From contig NZ_CP070608.1 of the NCBI RefSeq assembly GCF_017068455.1, positions 854,501 to 918,500 on the forward strand: a stretch of DNA of 64,000 nt, read 5' to 3'. The notes under the pieces are model-generated. The model was not told where the DNA came from. It worked only from the letters and a program-made list of their open reading frames with translations, and did not search any database. A program made the position numbers and the translations under genes. Below, piece by piece: positions 55,190 to 64,000 of this stretch. Numbering within the stretch: the stretch's first letter is position 1; the number at the start of each line of letters is the position of its first letter. This DNA comes from Fulvivirga lutea (GTDB lineage: Bacteria; Bacteroidota; Bacteroidia; Cytophagales; Cyclobacteriaceae).

Positions 55190-55203
55190 GGTTGCAAAAC
55201 TAA

Positions 55204-56904
55204 TTAATCAAACTGTATATCCTTAATATTAAGCTGAAGGGTCTTCATGCCTCGGAATTCATTCATTTCTATGGAATAGGCTATTCTAAAAAATGGTGTT
55301 GCTTCCAATTGTTCTTTCAAATCACTCAGGCCAAACCCAATACATTCAAAACTTTGTTCGTTATTTTCCTGCTTCAGGAAGAGCTTTAAATGTTTGTCTT
55401 TCAGTATACGCAAAGAACTTGCCAGTTTCACTTGATCTGTATAAAATATCGGAGCAAGGTTTTCAGGGCCAAAAGGCTCCATTTGGTTCAACACCTTGTA
55501 GAAGTTGGGCGTGATTGAGTCAAAATTAAGTTCAGCATCAATTTCAATTTGAGGAATTAGTAAATCATCAGGGATTGTGCTGGATACTACTTCTTCAAAT
55601 TTTTGCTGAAACAATGGTACATTATCTATGGGTAAAGTAAGTCCGGCAGCATATTTATGACCGCCAAAATGATCTAATAAATCTCTGCAACTATCAATGG
55701 CGTTATACACATCAAATCCATAAACAGAACGAGCAGAACCGGTAGCCTTATCATCCGATTTAGTAAGTATTATGGTAGGCTTATAGTGTTTTTCAATACA
55801 TCGGCTTGCCACAATCCCCACCACTCCTTTATGCCAGTCTTCTTTAAAAAGCACAGTGGACTTTGTAACAGTTCCATTATTTTCTTCAATCATGGCAAGG
55901 GCTTCCTGAGTGATGGAGCTATCTACTTCCCTTCTCTTATCATTTTTTATATTGAGTTTCTCCGCATAGTGGTAGGCCTCATCTTCCGTTTCTGCTAATA
56001 GCATATCCACGGCACCTTTGGCATGACTAATTCGGCCTGCGGCATTTATTCGTGGTGCAATTCCAAATACTATTCCTGTAATTGTTAGTTTTTTCTGAAT
56101 GCCCGCAAGGTGTACCATGGCATTTAGCCCCGGCCGTTGTGCCTTTTCTAACTGGAGAAGTCCGTAATAGGCAAGAATGCGATTCTCACCGGTAATGGGT
56201 ACGATATCCGATGCAATGCTAATAACCACTAAATCAAGAAATTCGAACGGATCAACAAGAATAGAATCAAGTTGATCTGAAATTGCCTGTATGAGCTTAA
56301 AGCCAATACCGCATCCGGAGAGTTCTTTATAAGGATATGGACAATCTTCTTGCTTTGGGTCGAGCACAGCTACCGCATTAGGCACTGTTTCCCCGGGCAG
56401 GTGATGATCGCAAATAATAAAATCTATTCCCAGATCATTTGCATAATCAATGAGCTCCACTGATTTGATTCCACAATCAAGTGCTATGATTAGTGAAAAC
56501 CCATTTTCATGCGCATATTCAATTCCTTGTTTGGAAATGCCATACCCCTCTTTGTACCTGTCGGGAATATAAAACTCCGAATGATGATGAAATGAGTTAA
56601 TGTACCCAAAACATAAAGCTACTGAAGTGGTGCCATCCACGTCATAATCGCCATAGACTAAAATCTTTTCATCGTTTTCGAAAGCCGTAATAATTCTGGC
56701 AACTGCCTTATCCATTCCTTTCATTAAAAATGGATCGTGTAAATGATCCAAAGATGGGCGGAAGAAGTCCTTGGCTTCATCGAAAGTGGTAATGCCACGT
56801 TGGGCGATGATAGTACCTAACGGCACGCTTACATTGATGGACTTACATAGCGCCTCAACTACTTCTTGATTAGGGATTGGTTTATGGTTCCATCGTTTAT
56901 TCAT
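55204..56904 (-). CDS. recJ: Single-stranded-DNA-specific exonuclease RecJ
   Basis: RecJ degrades single-stranded DNA 5' to 3' in recombination and mismatch repair. The 566-residue protein has the DHH-family motifs [19 protein letters not shown] and DCGIKSVE, and the DHHA1-type [11 protein letters not shown]. The C-terminal OB-type domain is complete. It starts at ATG 56904, after a terminator that separates it from the coiled-coil gene, and is followed by lptB. Confidence 0.96.
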   Translation of the reverse strand: MNKRWNHKPIPNQEVVEALCKSINVSVPLGTIIAQRGITTFDEAKDFFRPSLDHLHDPFLMKGMDKAVARIITAFENDEKILVYGDYDVDGTTSVALCFGYINSFHHHSEFYIPDRYKEGYGISKQGIEYAHENGFSLIIALDCGIKSVELIDYANDLGIDFIICDHHLPGETVPNAVAVLDPKQEDCPYPYKELSGCGIGFKLIQAISDQLDSILVDPFEFLDLVVISIASDIVPITGENRILAYYGLLQLEKAQRPGLNAMVHLAGIQKKLTITGIVFGIAPRINAAGRISHAKGAVDMLLAETEDEAYHYAEKLNIKNDKRREVDSSITQEALAMIEENNGTVTKSTVLFKEDWHKGVVGIVASRCIEKHYKPTIILTKSDDKATGSARSVYGFDVYNAIDSCRDLLDHFGGHKYAAGLTLPIDNVPLFQQKFEEVVSSTIPDDLLIPQIEIDAELNFDSITPNFYKVLNQMEPFGPENLAPIFYTDQVKLASSLRILKDKHLKLFLKQENNEQSFECIGFGLSDLKEQLEATPFFRIAYSIEMNEFRGMKTLQLNIKDIQFD

Positions 56905-56910
56905 GGCAAT

Positions 56911-56939
56911 AAAAAAAGCAGTACGAAAGTACTGCTTTT
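56911..56939 (-). terminator. Intrinsic terminator upstream of recJ
   Basis: AAAAGCAGTAC (56914-56924) pairs with GTACTGCTTTT (56929-56939) around GAAA, and the minus strand continues as a run of T. It ends the transcript of the coiled-coil gene. Confidence 0.92.
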
Positions 56940-56961
56940 AACTTATATGTTTAATGATATA

Positions 56962-57600
56962 TTATTCTGAATCCGCTGGCTTCTCAGTAACAACGCCTTC
57001 TAATACATCTTTTATTTCTTTTCTAACACCATCTTGGTAAGGTACAATCCACGCATCTTTTACGCCCATCTCTCTAAGGTATTTCTTAAAGGTATCGGCC
57101 TCCCAATAGTCTCTAAACTGTCCTAAAGTGATTTTCTGCATTCCATCCTCGTTCTCACCACCGAAGTTTTCGTGATTTTCGAAGTACTTAGAAAGGTCTT
57201 TATTTCTGAATGCTCCAATCTGAACTTTGAATACAATGCCATCTACCATTTTGCCGCCAGATTCCATTTTTGGCTGAGCTGCTGGCTTTTCTCTAGCAGC
57301 TGCTTTTGCTGCCGCTAAATCGCTTCGCAACTTTGCCATGTCATCTTGCAATTCGCTAATCTTAGCGTCTTTATCACTTAGCTTCGATTGAAGGCTATTG
57401 TTATCAGACTTTAAGCTGTTTACCTGACCTTGCAACGCATCTTTATCATCAACAAGTTGTTTTAAAGCTTCAGGGTTCTTTTTGTACTCTTTGGCTTTAT
57501 TTTTCCATTCTTTAGCTTCCGCCTTATCCAATTGTGCATTAGCATTAAAGGCGATGGCGCCAACCAAGATCAAGCTAAGTACTAGTGTAACTTTTTTCAT
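56962..57600 (-). CDS. Secreted coiled-coil protein with SPOR-like domain
   Basis: The 212-residue protein has a signal peptide (LVLSLILVGAIAFNANAQ), a long coiled coil (about 25-105) rich in Lys/Glu/Asp, and a C-terminal domain (about 118-205) of the SPOR/Ezrin-radixin-like type (VFKVQIGAFRNKDLSKYF). The C-terminal FKVQIGAF motif is typical of peptidoglycan-binding SPOR-like modules. It is likely periplasmic. It is a single gene with a good terminator. Confidence 0.85.
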   Translation of the reverse strand: MKKVTLVLSLILVGAIAFNANAQLDKAEAKEWKNKAKEYKKNPEALKQLVDDKDALQGQVNSLKSDNNSLQSKLSDKDAKISELQDDMAKLRSDLAAAKAAAREKPAAQPKMESGGKMVDGIVFKVQIGAFRNKDLSKYFENHENFGGENEDGMQKITLGQFRDYWEADTFKKYLREMGVKDAWIVPYQDGVRKEIKDVLEGVVTEKPADSE

Positions 57601-57667
57601 TATGTAGTCTAGTTTGTAAAAATCTTTGAAAATATAGTCAATTAAATCAAATATAGGAAAAATTCGA

Positions 57668-59065
57668 TTATTTCAGACTGCCCACCATGTCTTCAGGTCG
57701 AACCCATTGATCAAACTCTTCGGCTGTTAAAAAGCCTAGGTTAATGGCCTCCTCTTTTAGGGTAGTCCCATTTTCGTGAGCAGTTTTGGCAATCTTGGCC
57801 GCTTTTTCATACCCAATGTGGGTGTTAAGTGCAGTAACCAGCATTAAACTGTTGTTCAAATGTTGAGTAATACTCTTTTGATCAGGCTCAATTCCAATAG
57901 CACAGTTATCGTTAAATGATACACAAGCATCACCTATTAATCTTGCTGACTGAAGTAGGTTATTGGCCATTACAGGTTTAAAAACATTTAATTCGTAATG
58001 TCCCTGTGCACCACCAACAGAAATAGCCACATCGTTACCAATTACTTGCGCACATACCATGGTCATCGCTTCGCACTGTGTTGGATTCACTTTACCCGGC
58101 ATAATAGATGAGCCAGGTTCATTTGCAGGAATAATAATTTCACCAATTCCTGATCTTGGACCTGATGCCAACATTCTGATATCATTAGCAATTTTATTTA
58201 AGGAAACTGCCAATTGCTTTAAGGCGCCATGTGTCTCCACAATGGCATCATGTGCGGCCAATGCTTCGAATTTATTTTCTGCGGATACAAAAGGGAGTTT
58301 GGTGAATTCGGCAATCTTTTTTGCTACTAATTCTGCATACCCTTTTGGTGTATTAATTCCTGTACCTACTGCTGTTCCACCTAATGCCAACTCAGCTAAG
58401 TGAGGTAAAGTATTTTTTAACGCTTTCAAACCATGATCTAATTGTGATACATAACCCGAAAACTCCTGACCGAGAGTCAGTGGCGTAGCGTCCATCAAGT
58501 GGGTTCTTCCGATTTTTACCACGTTCATGAACTCTTCAGACTTTTTCTTTAAGGTATCTCTAAGCTTCTCAACTCCAGGGATGGTTGTTTCTACAATTAA
58601 TTTATACCCAGCAATATGCATTCCGGTAGGATAGGTATCATTTGAAGATTGAGATTTATTCACATCGTCATTCGGGTGAACATCGCTTTTTCCTTCACCT
58701 AACTTATTTCCGGCTATCACATGAGCTCTATTAGATACTACCTCGTTCACGTTCATGTTTGACTGAGTACCTGAGCCTGTTTGCCAAACAACCAATGGAA
58801 ATTGGTCATCCAACTTTCCTTCTAAGATTTCATCACATGCTTTTGAGATTAAGTCTCTTTTTTCTTCACTCAATACACCCAACTCACAGTTAGTGTGAGC
58901 CGCGGCTTTCTTTAAATATGCAAAACCATAAATCACCTCCATTGGCATGCTGCCCGCTGGTCCAATTTTAAAATTGTTACGGGAACGTTCTGTTTGTGCT
59001 CCCCAATATTTGTCGGCAGGTACTTTTACCTCGCCCATGGTGTCTTTCTCTATTCTAAAGTCCAT
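57668..59065 (-). CDS. fumC: Class II fumarate hydratase
   Basis: FumC interconverts fumarate and malate in the TCA cycle without an Fe-S cluster. The 465-residue protein has the aspartase/fumarase signature [25 protein letters not shown] and [16 protein letters not shown]. The start is at ATG 59065 ([21 protein letters not shown]); the ATG at 59104 adds an unlikely 13 residues. It is divergent from the LiaF-like operon and shares its intergenic region with the direct repeat at 59154-59189. Confidence 0.97.
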   Translation of the reverse strand: MDFRIEKDTMGEVKVPADKYWGAQTERSRNNFKIGPAGSMPMEVIYGFAYLKKAAAHTNCELGVLSEEKRDLISKACDEILEGKLDDQFPLVVWQTGSGTQSNMNVNEVVSNRAHVIAGNKLGEGKSDVHPNDDVNKSQSSNDTYPTGMHIAGYKLIVETTIPGVEKLRDTLKKKSEEFMNVVKIGRTHLMDATPLTLGQEFSGYVSQLDHGLKALKNTLPHLAELALGGTAVGTGINTPKGYAELVAKKIAEFTKLPFVSAENKFEALAAHDAIVETHGALKQLAVSLNKIANDIRMLASGPRSGIGEIIIPANEPGSSIMPGKVNPTQCEAMTMVCAQVIGNDVAISVGGAQGHYELNVFKPVMANNLLQSARLIGDACVSFNDNCAIGIEPDQKSITQHLNNSLMLVTALNTHIGYEKAAKIAKTAHENGTTLKEEAINLGFLTAEEFDQWVRPEDMVGSLK

Positions 59066-59153
59066 TGTTATGTGAATTTTATGATTTAACAATTGCGTAA
59101 ACAAATTTAGAAAATAAATTATGTCGTGGTTGAGAATTCTTACTCAATTAAAT

Positions 59154-59189
59154 TCGGCATTCACCGATACCTGGTCGGCATTCACCGAT
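59154..59189 (+). promoter_or_regulatory. Direct repeat with 21-bp period, probable LytTR operator
   Basis: TCGGCATTCACCGAT occurs at 59154-59168 and 59175-59189, identical in 15 bases and offset by 21 bp. LytTR regulators bind two direct half-sites spaced about two helical turns. The site is 69 bases before an operon that ends in a LytTR regulator gene, so autoregulation is likely. It is also upstream of fumC. Confidence 0.65.
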
Positions 59190-59257
59190 TGGCATAAACT
59201 TCAACCCCTATTTTCCCGCTATCATTGTATCATCATTAAAAACAAAAACTCAAAATA

Positions 59258-59980
59258 ATGGGACAAGAACACATACAAGATCGAAGATTCTGGCTAGGCC
59301 TGGTATTCGTATTTATCGGAGGAGTTTTACTTCTTGACAATCTAAACATCATACCTTATTACATTCCTGATTATTTATTATCATGGAAGACCTTTCTTAT
59401 TGCTTTAGGTACATACTTTATTATTGGTAGAAAAAAGCCTGAGCCTGGTATCATTATGATTGTGATAGGTAGCGTCTTCTTGCTTCAAGATTTCTATTAC
59501 TTCAGAATCAGAGACATATGGCACATATTATGGCCTTCAATTTTCATCATCATAGGTGGGTCTCTTATTCTTAGAAGAAGCAGAAACAAAGATTCTGAAG
59601 CTCAAGGTTTGGACGGTGAAAAAAAAAATAATGTAGACTATGTTGATGATTTTGCTGTGCTCGGTGGTCGCGAGATATCAGTAGATTCGCAAAACTTTAA
59701 AGGGGGAAAAATTTCAGCAGTACTGGGTGGTTCTTCCATCGACTTACGAAATGCAGGGCTGGCTGAAGGTGAAAATGTGATAGATGTATTTGCCATGTTT
59801 GGTGGCACGTCTATTATAGTACCACAAGACTGGACAGTGAAAATGGAAGTATTTTCTTTATTGGGGGGCTTTAGTGATAAAAGGGACAGCTCGGTCAAAG
59901 TTGTGCCACACCCAGGAAAAGTATTAGTGGTAAAAGGATTTGTGATGTTTGGTGGAGGCGATATTAAATACACCAAATAA
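59258..59980 (+). CDS. LiaF-like membrane protein (DUF5668 with C-terminal LiaF-type domain)
   Basis: The 240-residue protein has three or four membrane helices in its N-terminal half (GLVFVFIGGVLLLDNLNI, then two more), and a C-terminal beta-helix-like domain with repeats (FAVLGGREISVDSQNF, SAVLGGSSIDLRNAG, FAMFGGTSIIVPQ). This layout matches LiaF-type negative regulators of cell-envelope stress systems. It is the first gene of an operon with the LytS-type kinase and LytTR regulator, five bases apart. It may act as the sensor-inhibitor of that pair. Confidence 0.85.
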   Translation: MGQEHIQDRRFWLGLVFVFIGGVLLLDNLNIIPYYIPDYLLSWKTFLIALGTYFIIGRKKPEPGIIMIVIGSVFLLQDFYYFRIRDIWHILWPSIFIIIGGSLILRRSRNKDSEAQGLDGEKKNNVDYVDDFAVLGGREISVDSQNFKGGKISAVLGGSSIDLRNAGLAEGENVIDVFAMFGGTSIIVPQDWTVKMEVFSLLGGFSDKRDSSVKVVPHPGKVLVVKGFVMFGGGDIKYTK

Positions 59981-59985
59981 TAGCA

Positions 59986-61047
59986 ATGCAACATCCACTA
60001 ACCGGTAAAGCCCTATTATTTTACTTATTAGCATGGGCAGCAATTATTGCCGCTCATGCTAATATTTTATTCTATCAGTTTGGCTTTGATTTCATTTATT
60101 CAGCGACTGATAGCCTAGTTTATAACATTTCGTTTTTGGGGTTCGGTTTGCTTTACTGGTATGTTGTTCAATACATTACTCCAGACAGTCAGGGCATTAC
60201 AGCAACAGTGCTTAATCAAGGGTTGGCTGTAGTTATTGGAGTTAGTTTTCTTACCTATTTGTGTAATTCATTTCTGGCGAGCTTTGGTGTAGATAACCCG
60301 GAGATCAGTTCTTTTCTTTCAATGTCAATTCCGTGGAGGATATTTTTAGGAACCTTCTTTTTGGGGATGATTGTACTGGTTTATTACCTATTGCAATACA
60401 CGGCTAATCTAAAGCAGAAAGAAAAGGAAGAAGTTGAATTGCAGCATTTGTTAAAGAATGCAGAGTTAGAAACATTGAAATTTCAACTCAACCCGCACTT
60501 TATTTTCAACAGTCTGAACTCCATAAGTTCATTAACCTTAACCAATCCGGAGAAAGCACATGAAATGGTGGTAAAACTGTCAGAATTCTTAAGAGGATCG
60601 TTAGGTCAAAAAGAAGCGGAGCTGCATTCGTTAAAAGATGAGTTGGCTCAAATGAATCGCTATTTAGAAATTGAAAGAATACGCTTTGGAGATCGACTGG
60701 TGTTAGAAGAGGATATAAATGAAGGCTGTTATGATCGACTAGTGCCTAATTTAATCTTACAACCACTATATGAAAATGCCATTAAATATGGAATATATGA
60801 GCAACTAGAGTCAGTGAAAATCTTTACCCGAACGCATTGCACAGAAGATAATTTAACTATCTTGATTTCTAATAATTACGATTCGGAGTCCACCCCTCAA
60901 AAAGGGAAAGGCATTGGATTGAAGAATGTTAGAAACAGGTTAGAACTAATTTATGGCAAGTCCGATTTGGTGACAATTAAGCGCGAGCGAGACAATTTTT
61001 CCATAGAGTTACAGATACCTCAAACCACAAAAAACAACGATGATTAA
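59986..61047 (+). CDS. LytS/YpdA-type membrane histidine kinase
   Basis: The 353-residue kinase has four membrane helices (about 8-145), then LKFQLNPHFIFNSLNSIS with the phospho-acceptor histidine and an ATPase domain (YENAIKYGIYEQ, GKGIGLKNVRNRLEL). It overlaps the response regulator gene by eight bases, and follows the LiaF-like gene by five bases. It is paralogous to the kinase at 45065-46135. Confidence 0.93.
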   Translation: MQHPLTGKALLFYLLAWAAIIAAHANILFYQFGFDFIYSATDSLVYNISFLGFGLLYWYVVQYITPDSQGITATVLNQGLAVVIGVSFLTYLCNSFLASFGVDNPEISSFLSMSIPWRIFLGTFFLGMIVLVYYLLQYTANLKQKEKEEVELQHLLKNAELETLKFQLNPHFIFNSLNSISSLTLTNPEKAHEMVVKLSEFLRGSLGQKEAELHSLKDELAQMNRYLEIERIRFGDRLVLEEDINEGCYDRLVPNLILQPLYENAIKYGIYEQLESVKIFTRTHCTEDNLTILISNNYDSESTPQKGKGIGLKNVRNRLELIYGKSDLVTIKRERDNFSIELQIPQTTKNNDD

Positions 61048-61780
61048 GGCAATTATTATTGACGATGAACAACTAGCCAGAGATGTGATCAGAAAATTTC
61101 TGGAAGATTTTGATCAGATAGAAGTAGCTGCAGAATGTGCGAATGGTTTTGAAGGAATCAAGGCAATAGCAGAACATCAACCCGAGTTATTATTCCTTGA
61201 TGTGCAGATGCCAAAACTTACAGGATTTGAAATGTTGGAGCTGCTGGATCCAGCTCCTGTCATTGTGTTTAGTACGGCCTATGATCAGTATGCCATCAAA
61301 GCTTTTGAATTAAGTGCTGCTGACTATCTTTTAAAACCTTATTCCAGAGATCGATTTAAAGAAGCCGTGAATAAGGCCTTGGATAAAATTCATAAGCCTG
61401 AAGAGAACAAAAAGTCATTAGATAAGCTACAAGAATCAAGTCTTTCTAAGGAGAAAATTGATCGAATTGTGATCCGCTCAGGGTCTAAACTCACCATTAT
61501 TTCTGTGGATGATATCGATTACATTGAGGCGCAAGATGATTACGTAGAAGTTCACTCCGCTGGAAAGAAATACCTCAAACAAATGACCATGAAGGCTTTA
61601 GAAAATAGTTTGCCCGATGAGTTTGTAAGGGTGCATCGTTCAGCCATCATTCATATTGATCGGTTGGATAAAATTGAGCCTTATTCTAAGGATTCTTATG
61701 TGGCTATCTTAAAGAGTGGCGAAAAAGTTTCAGTGAGTAGATCAGGTTATCAGTTGCTTAAGGAGAAGCTGGGCTTTTAA
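61040..61780 (+). CDS. LytTR-family response regulator
   Basis: The 246-residue protein has a receiver domain with Asp54 (LLFLDVQMPKLTG), a linker and a LytTR DNA-binding domain (DDIDYIEAQDDYVEVHSAGK, then RVHRSAIIHIDRLDKIEPY). It is the output partner of the kinase that overlaps its start. Its likely binding site is the direct repeat at 59154-59189. It shares a TTAA stop with the convergent methyltransferase gene. Confidence 0.94.
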   Translation: MIKAIIIDDEQLARDVIRKFLEDFDQIEVAAECANGFEGIKAIAEHQPELLFLDVQMPKLTGFEMLELLDPAPVIVFSTAYDQYAIKAFELSAADYLLKPYSRDRFKEAVNKALDKIHKPEENKKSLDKLQESSLSKEKIDRIVIRSGSKLTIISVDDIDYIEAQDDYVEVHSAGKKYLKQMTMKALENSLPDEFVRVHRSAIIHIDRLDKIEPYSKDSYVAILKSGEKVSVSRSGYQLLKEKLGF

Positions 61781-62304
61781 CTCAATTTCCTAAAAAACTC
61801 CCATATCACAATTCCTAAACTAACGGAGATATTTAGCGAATGCTTGGTGCCGTATTGCGGAATTTCTATGGTTAAGTCAGAAAGATTCACCACATCCTGA
61901 TCCACGCCAAAAACCTCATTTCCAAATATTAAACAATATTTTTCGTCTTTTTTAGGTTCGAACTCCTCTAAGGAGATGCTGTTCTCCACCTGCTCAATGC
62001 TAATAATAGTATAGCCATCTTTTTTTAGTTGACCAACGGCCTCTTTCACATCTGCCACATGCTCCCACTCCACTGATTCTGTTGCACCCAAGGCCGTTTT
62101 TTGAATTTCACGATGAGGGGGTATTCCTGTAATGCCCCCTAGATAAATTTTCTCTACTAAGAATGCATCAGAAGTGCGAAACGCGGAGCCTACATTATTG
62201 AGGCTTCTTATGTTATCGAGCAGAATTACAACCGGAATTTTGTTGGCGGCCTTAAATTCATCAACACTTTTTCTGTCCAGTTCTTCGTTGGGTATTTTTC
62301 TCAT
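61777..62304 (-). CDS. SpoU/TrmH-family RNA 2'-O-methyltransferase
   Basis: The 175-residue protein is a SPOUT-type enzyme of the TrmH family, with the N-terminal LLDNIRSLNNVGSAFRTSDAF, GITGIPPHREIQKTALGA and the knot-forming motifs LIFGNEVFGVDQ and EIPQYGTKHSLNISVSLGI. It methylates a ribose in tRNA or rRNA; the exact target is not clear. It is shorter than TrmH, lacking its terminal extensions. It is divergent from mutS. Confidence 0.9.
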   Translation of the reverse strand: MRKIPNEELDRKSVDEFKAANKIPVVILLDNIRSLNNVGSAFRTSDAFLVEKIYLGGITGIPPHREIQKTALGATESVEWEHVADVKEAVGQLKKDGYTIISIEQVENSISLEEFEPKKDEKYCLIFGNEVFGVDQDVVNLSDLTIEIPQYGTKHSLNISVSLGIVIWEFFRKLS

Positions 62305-62311
62305 TCGGTAA

Positions 62312-62352
62312 GTTCAAATTCAAAGTTCAACATTCTTCATTCAATATTCAAA
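62312..62352. repeat. TTCAA-rich short tandem-like repeat
   Basis: Between the divergent methyltransferase and mutS genes lies a run of irregular TTCAA/ATTCA units about 7-9 bp apart, covering 41 bases. It is AT-rich and degenerate, and may be a remnant of a larger intergenic repeat. Confidence 0.5.
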
Positions 62353-62369
62353 AGCATCCTTCATTTGCC

Positions 62370-62401
62370 TTTGCGTAACCCTTCAAAAAAATGAATCTTT
62401 G
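62370..62401 (+). promoter_or_regulatory. Probable mutS promoter
   Basis: TTTG (62370-62373) and AATCTTTG (62394-62401) are 20 bp apart, matching the Bacteroidota -33/-7 pattern except for one base. The mutS ATG is 20 bases further. Confidence 0.45.
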
Positions 62402-62420
62402 TAAATTATAAAACCACTAC

Positions 62421-64000
62421 ATGTCGAAAACTAAAGACGCCAAAGAAACTCCTTTGATGAAGCAATACAATGCCATTAAGGCAAAGTATCCGGGTGCTTT
62501 ATTACTTTTTAGAGTGGGAGACTTTTATGAAACGTTTGGTGAAGATGCTGTGAAGGCAGCCAAAGTTTTAGACATAGTACTTACCAAAAGAGCTAATGGT
62601 TCTGCCTCACATATTGAGCTGGCTGGTTTTCCGCACCATGCCATGGATACGTACTTACCCAAACTCGTAAGAGCAGGCAATCGGGTAGCGATTTGCGATC
62701 AGTTGGAAGACCCTAAATCGGTAAAGGGAATTGTGAAACGAGGGGTTACCGAACTCGTTACTCCAGGACTTTCATTTAACGATAACGTACTTGATAAGAG
62801 GTCTAACAACTTTTTGGCTTCTATTTATTTTGGAAAAAATTATATCGGGGTTTCATTTTTGGATCTTTCAACGGGCGAGTTTATGGCTGCTCGCGGTAAT
62901 GAAGATTATATTTCTAAATTAATTCAAGGTTTCAATCCTTCTGAGATAATTTACAGTAAGCCCGACTATCAAAAAGTTGAAGGTCTGATAGGTGACGAGT
63001 ACAATCTGTTCTCATTAGATGAATGGATATTCAGCTATGATTTTACCTATGAAAAGTTAACCGGTCATTTTAAGACCTCTTCATTAAAGGGTTTTGGAAT
63101 TGAGGAGCTAGGCGAAGCAATTATATCAGCTGGGGCGGTTTTACAATATCTCGAAGAAACGGAGCACCGTGAAACAGATCATATTTCGGCCATTTCAAGA
63201 ATTGATGAAGATAAGTACGTTTGGCTTGATAAGTTCACCATAAGAAATTTAGAGCTGATTTACCCTCAGAATGATGGTGGAGTACCGCTCATTACTATTT
63301 TAGACGGCACTGAAACTCCGATGGGTTCAAGAATGCTTAAAAAATGGATGGTATTGCCATTGAAAGACACATCAGCCATTTCGGAGCGACACAAAATTGT
63401 TGAGGCTTTTTTGGCGGATGAAGAAATTCTTGAGTCAATAAGAGCAAGCCTGAAGCAGATTGGAGATTTGGAACGATTGATTTCTAAAGTGGCTGTTGGA
63501 CGCATCAATCCTCGAGAACTAAATCAACTGAAAAAGGCGCTTAATAATACGCGACCAATTTATGATCAATTGATCGATCATAAGTTGCCAGAAATTAAGC
63601 AATTGGCCGATCAGATTAATTTGTGTGAGGTGCTTCTTCAAAAGATTGAACATGAATTGAAAGAAGATGTTCCCATTGTTTCTAATCAGGGAAACATCAT
63701 TAAGGAAGGCATAAATGAGGAATTGGATGAATTGAGAAAGATTGCTTACTCAGGTAAAGATTATCTGGTTCAGATTCAAAAACGAGAAATTGAGAGGACA
63801 GGGATATCATCTTTAAAGATCGCATACAACAAAGTTTTCGGATATTATCTGGAGGTGAGTAATGCCCATAAAGATAAAGTGCCACAAGAGTGGATTCGCA
63901 AGCAGACACTTGTCAATGCCGAGCGATACATTACCGAAGAATTAAAAGTGTATGAAGAAAAAATCCTGAATGCTGAGGACAAGCTGATTGTGATCGAACA
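62421..64000 (+). CDS. mutS: DNA mismatch repair protein MutS (3' partial)
   Basis: MutS recognises mismatches and starts repair. The window holds the first 526 codons. The mismatch-contact motif FRVGDFYETF is near residue 30, followed by the connector and core domains (ILDGTETPMGSRMLKKWM, GDLERLISKVAVGR) and the start of the clamp region (GYYLEVSNAHKDKVP). The ATPase domain lies beyond the window edge. It starts at ATG 62421 after a likely promoter at 62370-62401. Confidence 0.96.
   Translation, partial: MSKTKDAKETPLMKQYNAIKAKYPGALLLFRVGDFYETFGEDAVKAAKVLDIVLTKRANGSASHIELAGFPHHAMDTYLPKLVRAGNRVAICDQLEDPKSVKGIVKRGVTELVTPGLSFNDNVLDKRSNNFLASIYFGKNYIGVSFLDLSTGEFMAARGNEDYISKLIQGFNPSEIIYSKPDYQKVEGLIGDEYNLFSLDEWIFSYDFTYEKLTGHFKTSSLKGFGIEELGEAIISAGAVLQYLEETEHRETDHISAISRIDEDKYVWLDKFTIRNLELIYPQNDGGVPLITILDGTETPMGSRMLKKWMVLPLKDTSAISERHKIVEAFLADEEILESIRASLKQIGDLERLISKVAVGRINPRELNQLKKALNNTRPIYDQLIDHKLPEIKQLADQINLCEVLLQKIEHELKEDVPIVSNQGNIIKEGINEELDELRKIAYSGKDYLVQIQKREIERTGISSLKIAYNKVFGYYLEVSNAHKDKVPQEWIRKQTLVNAERYITEELKVYEEKILNAEDKLIVIE

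Noticed and set aside
1-64000. CRISPR arrays, insertion sequences, prophage genes, toxin-antitoxin pairs and restriction systems
   Set aside because: No regular spaced repeats, transposase, integrase, nuclease-methylase or known toxin families were found on either strand.

Overview
The window is a chromosome segment of an AT-rich bacterium of the phylum Bacteroidota, most likely order Cytophagales. Supporting signs are a GldJ-type gliding lipoprotein, a type IX secretion (T9SS) sorting tail, a PorE-like OmpA protein, several SusE-free lipoprotein/outer-membrane-barrel genes, TAnnTTTG-type promoters, few Shine-Dalgarno sequences, the long Bacteroidota form of IspH, and a zinc-less DksA-like protein. 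No phage, insertion sequence, CRISPR array or rRNA was seen. One tRNA (Phe) is present. Gene order and base composition look like a vertically inherited core chromosome.

Layout. 1-8.9 kb: the tail of a T9SS cargo protein, a MATE exporter with a structured leader, a TPR/SpoIIE-type phosphatase, a PAP2 phosphatase, ispH, a gene-poor stretch with two possible small genes, an ABC exporter and a YkgJ-type cysteine cluster protein. 9-16.6 kb: a double-PAS histidine kinase, tpx, an M1 aminopeptidase, a TPR histidine kinase and purM. 16.7-22.3 kb: a catalytic/non-catalytic M16 peptidase pair and a PorE-like OmpA protein. 22.4-27.9 kb: a self-contained module made of an OmpR-type two-component system followed by two DM13-lipoprotein/outer-membrane-barrel pairs. 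27.9-33.4 kb: a thioredoxin-like protein, an Hdr/GlpC-like Fe-S pair, tRNA-Phe, rluB, scpB and a DksA-like gene. 33.5-44.2 kb: a 1136-residue lamin-tail surface protein, asd, a THUMP-like methyltransferase, a Crp-type regulator, a DinB-fold protein and mfd. 44.3-49 kb: a LytS/LytTR pair, gldJ and a DUF2911 protein. 49-54.4 kb: a GH3 enzyme, an unknown secreted protein and a WD40-caspase, all on one strand. 54.4-64 kb: lptB, recJ, a coiled-coil protein, fumC, a LiaF-like/LytS/LytTR operon, a SpoU-type methyltransferase and the start of mutS.

How the parts fit together. The most interesting candidate for an undescribed system is the 22.4-27.9 kb module. The same direct repeat, CGTGAT-N5-CGTGAT, lies ahead of the response regulator gene and ahead of the second DM13 gene, with exactly the same distance to a downstream TTTG element. 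A strong terminator closes the module. This suggests one envelope regulon of six genes in which the two-component system controls itself and two paralogous DM13/barrel pairs. A second regulatory site, a 15-bp direct repeat with a 21-bp period, precedes the LiaF-like/LytS/LytTR operon and fits the spacing of LytTR operators. Other notable points are adjacent genes (ispH and PAP2) whose conserved N-termini extend past the first ATG with no normal start codon, a hairpin that ties up the MATE start codon, and four tail-to-tail gene pairs that share a palindromic TTAA stop.

All assignments come from reading the sequence. No database search was run.
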